From contig NZ_VRMJ01000036.1 of assembly GCF_009832745.1 (NCBI RefSeq), positions 62,001-126,000 on the forward strand: DNA of 64,000 nucleotides, read 5' to 3'. The translations under genes were made by a program, and so were the position numbers. Every line of letters starts with the position of its first letter. The stretch's first letter is position 1. This DNA comes from Polaribacter septentrionalilitoris (GTDB taxonomy: Bacteria > Bacteroidota > Bacteroidia > Flavobacteriales > Flavobacteriaceae). The notes beneath the pieces are model-generated. The model was not told the DNA's origin and did not search any database. It saw only the letters and a program-made list of their open reading frames with translations. Below are positions 8,825-18,891 of the stretch, piece by piece.

Positions 8825-11800
8825 TTGAATAAATTTTTAAAATACATATTTATTACAATTTCCTTTGTGCTGTTTGCAACATGGTCAACCAAGGCACAAA
8901 ATCAAAAAAAAGACTCTACAACTGTTAAAAAAGATTCTATCGACTTACGCTATAAGTTTAAAAAGGATCAAACTGGTGGTTTATTTTTAGATTATCTCGC
9001 TAAAAAAGAAATCATTTTTGATAAAGAATTGAATAGATATGTCATCATCGAAAAAATTGGCGATTATCAAACAAGAACTCCAATATTTTTAACACGTAAA
9101 CAATACGCACAATATCGATTAAAAAGAGATATGATGCAATACTTTAAAGATAAAGTAAGTGCAACTAACAGTAGAAAAAAAGGAGCAAAAGGAGCTCAAA
9201 GAGACTTGTTACCAACTTATTATGTAAATTCAGATTTCTTTGAAAATATTTTTGGTGGAAATGCAATTAAAGTTACACCAACTGGTAATCTAAATTTAAA
9301 ATTAGGCTTTAATTACCAAAATACCGAAAACCCACAACTATCAGAAGAAAACAGAAGTAACTTTAATTTTGATTTTGATCAACAAATCAATATGAGTCTT
9401 AGAGCCAAAGTTGGTGAGCGCTTAGAATTTACTGCAAATTACGATACGCAATCTACGTTCGATTTTCAAAACATGGTAAAAATAGACTATACTCCTACAG
9501 AGGATGATATTCTTCAAGGTATAGAAGCGGGTAATGTTACCATGCCTATTAAAAACTCTTTAATTAATGGAGCCCAAAGTTTATTTGGTGTAAAAACCAA
9601 GTTACAATTTGGTAAAACTAGTGTAACTGCTGTTTTTTCTCAGCAAAATTCTGAAAGCAATACAGTTATAGCAGAGGGTGGTGCATCTATTCAACCATTT
9701 GAATTAAGAGCTACAGATTACGATACAGATAGGCACTTCTTTTTATCTCAATACTTTTTTGACAATTATGCAAATGCACTTAAAAACTATCCATTAATCA
9801 GTAGTCAAATTAATATTACACGTATTGAAGTTTGGATTACAAACAGAAATGCAAGTACAGAAGATTTTAGAAGCATTGTTGCCTTTGCAGATTTAGGTGA
9901 AACCAATGACCCTAACAGCAGTTATAACAATCTTGTAAACACAAGTGGAGACATTCAATCAACCAACCCTCCATCAACAAATACTGGAAATATTCCAACA
10001 AATGAATCTAATAATTTATCTAGTTTATTAACGCCTAATAGTGGCATTAGAAGTATTTCTACCGTTAATTCTGCCATACAAAGTTTTAGTATGGCAATGA
10101 GTGAAGGTACAGATTATTCTATTTTAGAAAATGCTAGAAGACTAGACCCTAATGAGTATACATTAAATTCTCAACTAGGATTTATTTCTTTAAATAGGAG
10201 ATTAAATGATGGTGAAGTTTTAGCAGTTGCTTATGAATATACAGTTGCTGGTGGCGTTAATGGAAGCTCAAAAAAATCATTTAAAGTTGGTGAATTTTCA
10301 AATGATGGAATTCAATCTCCGCAAACTTTAGCGGTAAAGATGTTACGTAGTGAAATTTTACAAACAAAAAGAACTAACAACTCTAATGAAGCTTTTCCTA
10401 TATGGCGTTTGATGATGAAAAACGTATATGCTTTAGGCGCTTTTCCATTAACAAGAGAAGGTTTTCGTTTTGAAATTCAATATCGTGATGACCAAACAGG
10501 TATTCCTTCTAATGTGCTTCAAAATGCGCAAACTGCTGGTATTGCAAACTTGCCTTTGTTGCAAGTTTTACGTTTAGATCAATTGGATCAAAGTCAGTTT
10601 AGAAGCGCAGACGGATTTTTTGATTATGTAGAAGGTATAACTGTAAACTCTCAAAATGGATATATCTTTTTCCCTGAGCCAGAACCTTTTGGTAATGATT
10701 TAATCAAACAAAACGCAAATGATAATTTTGGTTTAGATGAAACTGTAGATGAATCATTTTTATTTAAAGAACTGTATTTAAACACTAAGATTAACATTCA
10801 GAACAACTTTCAAAATAAAGACAAATACTTCTTAAAAGGGTATTTCAAATCAGAAAGTTCTGGTGGTATTCCTATAGGTGCATTTAATGTTCCTAGAGGT
10901 TCTGTAACTGTAACTGCTGGTGGAAGACAATTGGTAGAAGGAGTAGATTATGTAGTTGATTATCAATTGGGGCGTGTACAAATTATTGATCCTGGATTAC
11001 AAGCTTCTGGAACACCAATTAGCGTGTCAACAGAAAATAATGCGGTGTTTAATCAACAGCGTAAAACTTTTATGGGAATTGATGTTGAACACAAATTCTC
11101 AGAAAATTTTGTGCTTGGAGGAACTGTTTTAAATGTACTAGAAAGACCTTTAACGCCAAAAGTAAATTTTGGTTCTGATCCAATAAACAACACCATGTTT
11201 GGATTAAATCTAGATTATTCTACTGAAGTACCCTATTTTACAAAACTGGCAAATAAATTACCATTTGTAGATACAGATGCACCTTCAAACTTATCTGTAA
11301 GAGCAGACATGGCTTATTTGCTACCAGGAACTCCAAGTGGTATTGATGTTACTGGACAAGCTGCTACATATTTAGATGATTTTGAAGCATCTCAGGTTCC
11401 TATAAGTCTATTATCGCCATTAGATTGGTATGAAGCCAGTACACCAAGTTATGAAACAAACGATCGTTTTTTTGGTAGAAATAACGATTTAACCTACAAT
11501 GATAAAAGAGCAAAATTAGCTTGGTATAGTATAGATCAGATCTTTTTTGGCGTTGGCGAAACTCCTGCAAGTATCGATGCAGATCAATTGTCTAGAGCAG
11601 AAACCAGACAAATTAATTTTAGTGAGTTGTTTCCTAACGTACAATTAGATATCACTCAAAACGCACAAATTAGAACCTTAGATTTGGCATATTTCCCAGA
11701 AGAAAGAGGTTCTTACAACTTTAATCAAAATGCAGATTTATCTGATGGTAAAGGTAAACTTCCAAATCCTCAAACAAATTGGGGTGGAATTATGCGTCCG

Positions 11801-14800
11801 TTAAACACTAACAACTTTGATGTTGCCAACGTAGAATACATTCAGTTTTGGGTGATGAATCCTTATGAAAACTATTCAATAACCAATGCTGAAGGTTTAC
11901 CAAATGGAATCAATCCAAATGATATTACTAATCAAGTAGGAGATTTATACATCAACTTAGGAAACATTTCTGAAGACATCTTAAAAGATAGTCGTAAAAT
12001 GTATGAAAACGGATTGCCAGATTTAGGTGGAACTCAAAATACAGATCCAACACGCTGGGGACTTGTACCTACAAATCCTTCTATAATTTATGCATTTAGT
12101 GAAGATGACGCTGCTAGAACAAATCAAGATTTAGGTTTTGATGGGATAGGAGATACTGAAGAACAAGGTTTAGCAGGTATTGGTAATTTTGCAACCTTAT
12201 CTGATCCTGCTGCAGACAACTTCCAGTTTTTTAGAGGAAGTCAATTAGATGCTTTAGATGCTTCTATCATCACTAGATATAAAGATTTTAACAATACTCA
12301 AGGAAATTCGCCTACTTTAAATCAATCTCCAGAACCTTTTCCAACTTCATCATCTAACTATCCAGATGTAGAAGACATCAACAGAGACCAAACCATGAAT
12401 ACTGTAGAAAGCTTTTTTGAGTATAAAGTTTCTATGAACAGAAATGACTTGGTGGTTGGTAAGAACTTTATTGTTGATGAAAAAGTTACAGATGTAACCT
12501 TAGAAAATGGAGCAACTCAAAGAACTACTTGGTATCAATTTAGAGTACCTATTAGAAGTGGAACTCCTATGAATGGAATTACCGATTTTAACAGTATTAG
12601 ATTTGTAAGAATGTTCTTAACCAACTTTAAAATACCTGTGGTTATTAGATTTGGTGAATTAGATTTAGTACGTGGAGATTGGAGACGTTATGTAAGAACA
12701 CTAAATCCTGCAATAAATCCTGATAGAGAACTTTTTCAAAATGAGTTAGATGATTTTGAAGTTGGTGTTGTAAACATAGAACAAAATGAGGGTGATTATT
12801 TAACACCTCCAGGAATAGAAAGAGAGCGTTTACAAGGTAGCACCACTGTTCAATTACAAAATGAACAATCTGTAAGTTTAAAAGTAAATCAGTTACCTGC
12901 TAATAGTGCAAGAGCTATTTATAAAAACATTAGTATGGATTTAAGACGTTTTAAAAATCTAAAGATGTTTTTACACTTGCAAGAAAATCAAAATGGAGGT
13001 ACTGTAAATGATGGAGATTTTAAAGCAATTATTAGATTAGGAACAGACTTAAATGAGAATTTTTATCAAATAGAGATGCCTCTAAAAGTATCTAGAAATA
13101 AGGCAACTGCTTTAGATATTTGGCCAGAAGAAAATAACTTAAATGGCTTTTTAGAAACCTTTGGAAAAGTAAAACTAGAAAGAGATAACGCACAAGTAGC
13201 TATAACAGATTTATTTGTTTCATCGCAACAAGACCCCAACATACCTTACACAATAGCTGTAAAAGGAAACCCAACTTTGGCGCAACTTAGAACAGTTGTT
13301 TTGGGACTTAGAAACGATACTTCTACACCTTTAAGTGGTGAAGTCTGGTTTAATGAATTACGTGCTTCTGGTTTTGACAACAAAGGTGGTTGGGCTGCAG
13401 TTGTAAATGCCGATGCAAATTTTGCTGATGTAGCCAATGTTTCACTATCTGGAAGTATGAAAACCATCGGTTTTGGAAATGTTGAAGATAAAGTAAATCA
13501 AAGAAGTTTAGACGAAACCAAACAATATGATATTGCCACAACTATTAATTTAGGAAAAGTGTTGACTCCACAAAAATGGGGTATTCAATTACCTATGAGT
13601 TATAGTATTGGTGAACGCTTTATCGATCCAAAATTTGACCCACAATTTCAAGATGTAGAACTCAAAGATGCCTTAGGGGAAAATCCAAATAGTGAGTTTT
13701 CTAGAGATTATACCAAAAGAACAAGTATTAGTTTTATCAATGTAAAGAAAAACAGGAATCCTAATTCTACAAAAAAACCTAAATTTTACGATGTAGAAAA
13801 CTTAGCAGTTTCCTACTCTCATAATAAAGAATTTCAAAGAAATTACAACATTCAAAAAAGAATTAATGAAAATGTAAGAGCATCAGCTTCTTATAATTTT
13901 ACATTCAATTCTAAACCTATTGAACCTTTTAAAAAGAACGATTCTTTGTTTACAGGTAAGTATTGGCAATTGTTAAAAGATTTTAACTTTAATCCTGTTC
14001 CTAAAACTTTAGCCATTAATTCTAGCATCAATAGAAGTTATAACGAACAACAATCAAGAAATTTAGTTCCTGGGTTATCTCCACAACCAGAATTAAAACA
14101 ACGTAGATTTTTGTTTGATTGGGATTACACTATTGGATTTGATCTAACAAAATCTTTACAATTAAACTTTAATGCAACCAACAGTTATATTTATGATGTT
14201 TTTGGTAGCAATGATGATTTACAAATCTTTGATGATTTCTTTAATACTGGTAGACCAAATCATTATCATCAAAAATTAAATGCAACCTACAATTTACCTA
14301 TTGATAAAATACCTTTCTTAAGTTTTATCAAAGCAGATTATGCCTATACAGCAGACTTTGATTGGCAAGCAACCTCTCAAGATCAAACTATTGTTTCACA
14401 AATTGGAAATAACATACAAAATGCGAATACACATAACATTAATACAACTGTTAATTTCGATCGTTTTTACAAGAGTCTTGGTTTTGAAAAATTATTGTTA
14501 ACTAAAAGTCAACGTAAAAAAACAAAGGGATTAAAAGGTCCTGGAGGGTTACCTCCTACACCTAGAAGAATTAATCAATCAAAAAAATTGTCTTTAGGTA
14601 AGAAAATATTAAAAGGCACATATGATTTGCTTACCTCTGTTAAGCAAGGTAAGGTTAGCTATTCAGAAAATAACGGACAATTATTACAAGGTTTTTCTGA
14701 AGAAGTTAGTTTCTTTGGTGGACCTTCTACATCTTTTGCTTTTGGTAGTCAAGTTGATATTAGAAACCAAGCACTTTTAAACGGTTGGTTGGTTGCTCCA

Positions 14801-15970
14801 AGAGATCCTAATAATAGTGAATACTATAATAAAACCTATAGTAGAACTCATTATAACAAATTAGATTACAACTTTACATTAAAACCAGTAAAAGATTTAA
14901 ATATTGACATTAGAGGAAATAAAATTCAAACAAGAGATATTTCTCAACAAATAGATGTTATTGATGATGGTTCTACTTTCGGAGCTTTAGACACAAATAT
15001 TTCTACTTTTGAAACAGGTAACTTTAGTACAAGTCATTCTATGATATCTACTGTTTTTACCAATGGAGATGTATTATTTCAAAAACTAAGAGATTATAGA
15101 AGTGTCATTTCTAATAGACTATTTACAGAAAGTGGTTTTGCTAATAACAACTTTAATGAAAATGGCCAACAAGTATTACTTCCTGCATTTTTGGCTGCTT
15201 ACTCTGGTAAAGATCCAGAAAAAGTAAATACAGGATTATTTAGAAATATCCCTATACCTAACTGGACTTTAAGATATAATGGGTTAATGAAATTAAAATT
15301 CTTTAAAAAGAACTTTAGCAATTTTGTAGTTTCCCATGGTTACAGGTCATCTTACACTATTTCTGGATATACCAATAATTTAAATTATGTAGGTTCAGTG
15401 AATTCTCAAAATACTATTGGGCCTGGTAACGCACCAGAATTAAATAGTGCTAATAATTTTGAACCAGCGCTGTTGGTTTCTTCTGCAACTTTAGTTGATG
15501 AGTTTTCTCCTTTATTGAAGGTTGATATGAAAATGAGAAATTCATTCTCATTAAGAGGTGAGGTTAAAAGAGACAGAACCTTAACCATGAACTTTAATAA
15601 CAGCACACTAACTGATATTAAAGGAACTGAATATATTTTTGGATTAGGTTATGTGTTTAAAAATGTAAAATTTAATACAAGGTTTACAGGAAAAAAACAA
15701 ACCTTAAAAGGAGATATTAATTTAAGAGCAGATGTTTCTTTAAGAGATAATTTAACACAAATTAGAGCAGTAGATGAAGATAATAACCAAATTAGCGGCG
15801 GACAAAGATTATTTTCTATTAAATTTACAGCCGATTATAGATTGAGCAATAGTTTAACAGCATCATTCTATTACAATCATCAAACATCAAGATATGCAAT
15901 TTCTACCACGTTCCCAAGACAGGCTATTAATGGCGGATTTAACATTATCTATAACTTAGGAGGAAATTAA
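8825..15970 (+). CDS. sprA: T9SS outer-membrane translocon SprA (Sov)
   Basis: At 2381 residues this is the size of SprA/Sov, the very large beta-barrel that forms the protein-conducting channel of the type IX secretion system. A signal peptide is visible (about residues 1-24, ending STKAQN). Many repeated beta-strand segments follow, with family-style phrases such as ITRIEVWITNRN, EYIQFWVMNPY and GEVWFNELR, and a C-terminal strand region ending GGFNIIYNLGGN. The start is TTG at 8825, four bases after ruvA. SprA would export proteins with C-terminal sorting domains, of which two are encoded in this window (32215-35193 and 40690-42867), and supports gliding motility. No internal stop or frameshift was seen. 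Confidence 0.96.
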   Translation: MNKFLKYIFITISFVLFATWSTKAQNQKKDSTTVKKDSIDLRYKFKKDQTGGLFLDYLAKKEIIFDKELNRYVIIEKIGDYQTRTPIFLTRKQYAQYRLKRDMMQYFKDKVSATNSRKKGAKGAQRDLLPTYYVNSDFFENIFGGNAIKVTPTGNLNLKLGFNYQNTENPQLSEENRSNFNFDFDQQINMSLRAKVGERLEFTANYDTQSTFDFQNMVKIDYTPTEDDILQGIEAGNVTMPIKNSLINGAQSLFGVKTKLQFGKTSVTAVFSQQNSESNTVIAEGGASIQPFELRATDYDTDRHFFLSQYFFDNYANALKNYPLISSQINITRIEVWITNRNASTEDFRSIVAFADLGETNDPNSSYNNLVNTSGDIQSTNPPSTNTGNIPTNESNNLSSLLTPNSGIRSISTVNSAIQSFSMAMSEGTDYSILENARRLDPNEYTLNSQLGFISLNRRLNDGEVLAVAYEYTVAGGVNGSSKKSFKVGEFSNDGIQSPQTLAVKMLRSEILQTKRTNNSNEAFPIWRLMMKNVYALGAFPLTREGFRFEIQYRDDQTGIPSNVLQNAQTAGIANLPLLQVLRLDQLDQSQFRSADGFFDYVEGITVNSQNGYIFFPEPEPFGNDLIKQNANDNFGLDETVDESFLFKELYLNTKINIQNNFQNKDKYFLKGYFKSESSGGIPIGAFNVPRGSVTVTAGGRQLVEGVDYVVDYQLGRVQIIDPGLQASGTPISVSTENNAVFNQQRKTFMGIDVEHKFSENFVLGGTVLNVLERPLTPKVNFGSDPINNTMFGLNLDYSTEVPYFTKLANKLPFVDTDAPSNLSVRADMAYLLPGTPSGIDVTGQAATYLDDFEASQVPISLLSPLDWYEASTPSYETNDRFFGRNNDLTYNDKRAKLAWYSIDQIFFGVGETPASIDADQLSRAETRQINFSELFPNVQLDITQNAQIRTLDLAYFPEERGSYNFNQNADLSDGKGKLPNPQTNWGGIMRPLNTNNFDVANVEYIQFWVMNPYENYSITNAEGLPNGINPNDITNQVGDLYINLGNISEDILKDSRKMYENGLPDLGGTQNTDPTRWGLVPTNPSIIYAFSEDDAARTNQDLGFDGIGDTEEQGLAGIGNFATLSDPAADNFQFFRGSQLDALDASIITRYKDFNNTQGNSPTLNQSPEPFPTSSSNYPDVEDINRDQTMNTVESFFEYKVSMNRNDLVVGKNFIVDEKVTDVTLENGATQRTTWYQFRVPIRSGTPMNGITDFNSIRFVRMFLTNFKIPVVIRFGELDLVRGDWRRYVRTLNPAINPDRELFQNELDDFEVGVVNIEQNEGDYLTPPGIERERLQGSTTVQLQNEQSVSLKVNQLPANSARAIYKNISMDLRRFKNLKMFLHLQENQNGGTVNDGDFKAIIRLGTDLNENFYQIEMPLKVSRNKATALDIWPEENNLNGFLETFGKVKLERDNAQVAITDLFVSSQQDPNIPYTIAVKGNPTLAQLRTVVLGLRNDTSTPLSGEVWFNELRASGFDNKGGWAAVVNADANFADVANVSLSGSMKTIGFGNVEDKVNQRSLDETKQYDIATTINLGKVLTPQKWGIQLPMSYSIGERFIDPKFDPQFQDVELKDALGENPNSEFSRDYTKRTSISFINVKKNRNPNSTKKPKFYDVENLAVSYSHNKEFQRNYNIQKRINENVRASASYNFTFNSKPIEPFKKNDSLFTGKYWQLLKDFNFNPVPKTLAINSSINRSYNEQQSRNLVPGLSPQPELKQRRFLFDWDYTIGFDLTKSLQLNFNATNSYIYDVFGSNDDLQIFDDFFNTGRPNHYHQKLNATYNLPIDKIPFLSFIKADYAYTADFDWQATSQDQTIVSQIGNNIQNANTHNINTTVNFDRFYKSLGFEKLLLTKSQRKKTKGLKGPGGLPPTPRRINQSKKLSLGKKILKGTYDLLTSVKQGKVSYSENNGQLLQGFSEEVSFFGGPSTSFAFGSQVDIRNQALLNGWLVAPRDPNNSEYYNKTYSRTHYNKLDYNFTLKPVKDLNIDIRGNKIQTRDISQQIDVIDDGSTFGALDTNISTFETGNFSTSHSMISTVFTNGDVLFQKLRDYRSVISNRLFTESGFANNNFNENGQQVLLPAFLAAYSGKDPEKVNTGLFRNIPIPNWTLRYNGLMKLKFFKKNFSNFVVSHGYRSSYTISGYTNNLNYVGSVNSQNTIGPGNAPELNSANNFEPALLVSSATLVDEFSPLLKVDMKMRNSFSLRGEVKRDRTLTMNFNNSTLTDIKGTEYIFGLGYVFKNVKFNTRFTGKKQTLKGDINLRADVSLRDNLTQIRAVDEDNNQISGGQRLFSIKFTADYRLSNSLTASFYYNHQTSRYAISTTFPRQAINGGFNIIYNLGGN

Positions 15971-15989
15971 AAATTTAAAAAATATATAA

Positions 15990-16370
15990 ATGAACTTACC
16001 ATCAGAATTAAAATACACTAAAGACCACGAGTGGATTAAAATTGAAGACAATATAGCTACTGTAGGTATTACTGATTTTGCACAAGGCGAATTGGGTGAT
16101 ATTGTTTATGTAGATGTAGATACTTTGGACGATACTGTAGAAGAAGGTGAAGTATTTGGATCTGTTGAAGCTGTAAAAACAGTTTCTGATCTGTTTATGC
16201 CATTAACAGGAGAAGTTATTGAATTTAACGAAGAATTAGAAGATGACCCAGAATTAGTAAATTCAGATCCTTATGGAAAAGGCTGGATGATAAAATTAGA
16301 AATTTCTGATGCTTCTCAAATAGACGATTTATTAGATGCTGAGGCTTATAAAGAGCTTATTCAAGGATAA
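15990..16370 (+). CDS. gcvH: Glycine cleavage system H protein
   Basis: A 126-residue lipoyl carrier protein. The lipoylated lysine is K63 in [15 protein letters not shown], and the N-terminus [13 protein letters not shown] and the C-terminal [12 protein letters not shown] are characteristic. GcvH shuttles the aminomethyl group of glycine between the P, T and L proteins in the cytoplasm. It follows sprA by 19 bases. The 3' end overlaps the proposed start of the VanZ-like gene by 35 bases. Confidence 0.96.
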   Translation: MNLPSELKYTKDHEWIKIEDNIATVGITDFAQGELGDIVYVDVDTLDDTVEEGEVFGSVEAVKTVSDLFMPLTGEVIEFNEELEDDPELVNSDPYGKGWMIKLEISDASQIDDLLDAEAYKELIQG

Positions 16371-16728
16371 TCTTTTCATTATTGCTATTGGTATTACTAT
16401 TTTTATAGGATATCTTAGTTTAATGAAGATGCCAAAAGTAGATATCGACTTTACAACCAATGTAGATAAACTATATCATTTATTTGCATATTTTACACTA
16501 ACAATATGTTGGCTGTTCTCTTTTTATAAGAAAAAACAGAAGCACTTAAAATATTACATAGTTTTAGGCTGTGTAATTTATGGCATAGTTATTGAAGTTC
16601 TACAAAGTAAATTAACTGATTATAGAACAGGTGATTATATGGATATCTTGGCAAATTCGTTAGGAATTCTGCTTGCTTTAATTGTTTTTAATCAAATTTT
16701 AAAAAAAATTAAAGTTAATTCTCTATAA
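16336..16728 (+). CDS. VanZ-like membrane protein
   Basis: A small protein of up to 130 residues with about four hydrophobic segments. [19 protein letters not shown] near residue 43 and [25 protein letters not shown] near residue 84 match the VanZ family motifs. VanZ gives low-level teicoplanin resistance in enterococci, but the function of the Bacteroidota members is not established. The ATG at 16336 overlaps gcvH by 35 bases in another frame; the first conserved segment begins after that overlap, so a later start is possible. It is probably co-transcribed with gcvH. Confidence 0.8.
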   Translation: MLRLIKSLFKDNLFIIAIGITIFIGYLSLMKMPKVDIDFTTNVDKLYHLFAYFTLTICWLFSFYKKKQKHLKYYIVLGCVIYGIVIEVLQSKLTDYRTGDYMDILANSLGILLALIVFNQILKKIKVNSL

Positions 16729-16786
16729 GACTTGTATATAAACCAATAATTTAATTAAATTAGCAAACTATTAAAAACTCTTTACA

Positions 16787-17506
16787 ATGGAAATCAAGAA
16801 AAACCCAAAATCAAACTTAGAGAATTACAGTAAAATCTTTATGCAAATAGGTTTGGTCTTAGCTCTTTTTGTTACTTATGCAGCAATCGAAAAGAAGACT
16901 TATGACAAAGTTATTGGTGATTTAGGAACTGTTAATATGAACGCAGAAATGGAAGAGGAAATTCCAATTACTGAAAGAGTAGAACCAGTTAAACCTAAAA
17001 CTCCACCACCACCAACTCCAGAAAAAATTGAAGTTGTAGAAGATGAGAAAGAAGTTGAAGAAACTGTAATTGAATCTACAGAAACAGATGAAACAGAAGC
17101 AGTAGAGGTAGAAGAAATCGTAGAGGTAGAAGAAGTTGAAGAAGTTGTAGAAGACGTAAGTTTTATGATTATTGAAGACGTTCCTGTATTTCCTGGTTGT
17201 AAAGGAAACAAAGCACAATTAAAAGCTTGTTTTAGTAAAAAAGTACAAAAACATTTTTCTAGAAAGTTTGATGCGGATTTACCAAACGAACTTGGTTTAA
17301 CAGCTGGTAGAAAAAGAGTATTTATTGGATTTAAGATCGACAAAAATGGTAACATTGTAAATGTAAATGCAAGAGCTCCACACCCAAAAATTAAGAGTGA
17401 GGTAATTAAGGTAATGAAACTATTACCAAAAATGAAACCTGGTAGACAAAGAGGTAAACCAGTTGGTGTAAAATATAGTATTCCTTTTACACTTATTGTT
17501 GAATAG
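16787..17506 (+). CDS. TonB-like energy transducer protein (paralogue 1 of 3)
   Basis: The 239-residue product has a short cytoplasmic start, one membrane segment (about residues 19-37, IFMQIGLVLALFVTYAAIE), a proline run near residues 70-77, an acidic E/V-rich linker, and a C-terminal TonB-like domain ending VGVKYSIPFTLIVE. Two cysteines (PGCKGNKAQLKACF) are shared with the paralogues at 30592-31332 and 49668-50414. TonB proteins couple the ExbBD proton motor to outer-membrane receptors. No exbB or exbD lies nearby. A weak promoter can be read upstream: TTG at 16732 and TAAATTAG at 16756, 21 bases apart. Confidence 0.85.
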   Translation: MEIKKNPKSNLENYSKIFMQIGLVLALFVTYAAIEKKTYDKVIGDLGTVNMNAEMEEEIPITERVEPVKPKTPPPPTPEKIEVVEDEKEVEETVIESTETDETEAVEVEEIVEVEEVEEVVEDVSFMIIEDVPVFPGCKGNKAQLKACFSKKVQKHFSRKFDADLPNELGLTAGRKRVFIGFKIDKNGNIVNVNARAPHPKIKSEVIKVMKLLPKMKPGRQRGKPVGVKYSIPFTLIVE

Positions 17507-17530
17507 GTTTTATAATACTTACAATTCAAA

Positions 17531-17563
17531 AAAACTCAGAAGTTATACTTCTGAGTTTTTTTT
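17531..17563 (+). terminator. Rho-independent terminator after TonB-like gene
   Basis: A perfect 13-bp stem AAAACTCAGAAGT / ACTTCTGAGTTTT with a 3-base loop TAT, followed by a T run. Confidence 0.92.
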
Positions 17564-17782
17564 ATACACTTAACACTTAAGTATAGGATTACATAACCTT
17601 CTTCTATATTAAGTGCAATACCACTAAACTCTTTTTCTTAGTATAAAAAAAAGAACCTATAAAAGGATTATAACTATTTAATTAGGGGCCTTTTTTACAA
17701 TACTCTCCAAACAATGATAAAATTATTAAAGAAAATATAGATCATTCTGTCTACTTATAGAGTAATCTTTAAAATGTAAAAC

Positions 17783-17823
17783 AACAAAAAACGCATTGAA
17801 TAAAATTCAATGCGTTTTTTGTT
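17783..17823. terminator. Bidirectional terminator with perfect 18-bp stem
   Basis: AACAAAAAACGCATTGAA and its exact complement TTCAATGCGTTTTTTGTT flank the loop TAAAA. The A and T tracts let it serve both strands; it ends the minus-strand MORN gene that stops at 17839. Confidence 0.92.
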
Positions 17824-17838
17824 AACTAATAAGATACT

Positions 17839-18189
17839 TTATTTGTTTGCTGCTATTTTAGCTTCATGTTTCCATAAATTAACATCAACAATTGCATTGT
17901 TGCTATAATTTATTTCTTTTAAAGAAGAATCTGTCCATACAAACCATCTTCCTACTTTTTTACCATCTTTATAAAAAGCCATTTGTGTTTTATTACCTTC
18001 TTTGTCAAAACGAACCCATTTCCCAGTTAATTTTTTCTCTTTAAAATATCCTTGAGTTTTAACACTTCCGTCTTCATAATAATATGTAGCTTTAACTAAA
18101 TCTCCTTCAGCTGTATAAGTTGGTTCTTTTTTCTGTGCATACCCTATTGTTGCTACACAAAGGATAATAAGTATTGCTAATTTTTTCAT
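17839..18189 (-). CDS. Small secreted MORN-repeat protein
   Basis: A 116-residue protein with a signal peptide (residues 1-18, ending IGYAQ). Three short MORN-like repeats follow, of the type YYYEDGSVKTQGYFKEKKLTG, KWVRFDKEGNKTQMAFYKDGK and VGRWFVWTDSSLKEI. Such repeats are common in secreted Bacteroidota proteins, including those called YwqK-like antitoxins, but no toxin gene adjoins it. It is probably periplasmic or on the outer membrane. It is transcribed alone towards the shared terminator at 17783-17823. Function is unknown. Confidence 0.75.
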   Translation of the reverse strand: MKKLAILIILCVATIGYAQKKEPTYTAEGDLVKATYYYEDGSVKTQGYFKEKKLTGKWVRFDKEGNKTQMAFYKDGKKVGRWFVWTDSSLKEINYSNNAIVDVNLWKHEAKIAANK

Positions 18190-18472
18190 CTCTCTTACAT
18201 TTATAAGTTAACATTTACATTACAAATATAATATATAAATTACATTTAAACAACATTTTAGTAACATTAAATTAACATTGAAGTGTGTTAAGATATTTTG
18301 AGTATATTTATTGTAAATCGAGTCGAAATTTTTAGTAAATTCTAATATAGGTTAAGGAAATGCTACAAAAAGTAGAAAAATTAATAAAAATATCAAATCT
18401 GTTTTTTAGATTCACAAGGCGCTATTGTATTTAACAATTACTGTTGTCAAATTAATTTTAACGTTTACATTT

Positions 18473-18829
18473 ATGAACTATCCACAAATTATACTCGTTC
18501 TACTTGTTACATTAATACATATCTACATCATGTATTTAGAAATGGTATTATGGTCAAGCAAAAAAGGAATAAAAGCATTTGGTTTAAAAAGTAAAGAATT
18601 TGCTGAAGAAACAAAAGTTTTAGCAGCTAATCAAGGGCTTTATAACGGTTTTTTAGCAGCAGGTCTTATTTGGGCTTTAATTAGTAAATCATCAGATATT
18701 GCACTTTTCTTCTTTGCGTGTATATGCATTGCTGGTATTTATGGAGCTTATTCTACCAAGAAAATTAAAATTTTATACATTCAAACTATACCTGCTTTGG
18801 TTGGAATATTAACTTTTTTAATATTTTAG
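18473..18829 (+). CDS. DUF1304 family membrane protein
   Basis: A 118-residue protein with four hydrophobic segments. YLEMVLWSSKKGIKAFGL, ANQGLYNGFLAAGLIW and the small-residue segment CIAGIYGAYSTKK fit the DUF1304 family, whose function is not known. The ATG at 18473 is chosen because MNYPQIILVLLVTLIHIYIMYLEM gives the normal family length; an in-frame TTG at 18425 would add 16 residues of unlikely sequence. It lies 62 bases before the MscS gene and may be transcribed with it. Confidence 0.75.
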   Translation: MNYPQIILVLLVTLIHIYIMYLEMVLWSSKKGIKAFGLKSKEFAEETKVLAANQGLYNGFLAAGLIWALISKSSDIALFFFACICIAGIYGAYSTKKIKILYIQTIPALVGILTFLIF

Positions 18830-18891
18830 ATAACTTTTTTATTCCTAGATAGAAACTATTACTTTTACATTTAATTACTAAAAAACAAAAA

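Larger units (their letters stand above)
17507..17838. other. Non-coding gap with several inverted repeats
   Basis: This 332-base gap holds two clear terminators at its ends (17531-17563 and 17783-17823). Between them are a near-perfect inverted repeat (CACTTAAGTATAG near 17575 against CTATATTAAGTG near 17602, one base missing) and a loose A-rich/T-rich pair around 17645-17697 ending GGGGCCTTTTTT. No gene, tRNA or recognisable RNA was seen. It may contain decayed terminators or an unrecognised small RNA. Confidence 0.5.

Noticed and set aside
16900-17529. Open frame of 209 codons on the minus strand
   Set aside because: It opposes the TonB-like gene and its Ser/Thr-rich composition mirrors the Glu/Val linker of that gene.
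18425-18472. TTG start upstream of the DUF1304 gene
   Set aside because: ATG 18473 gives the expected family N-terminus.
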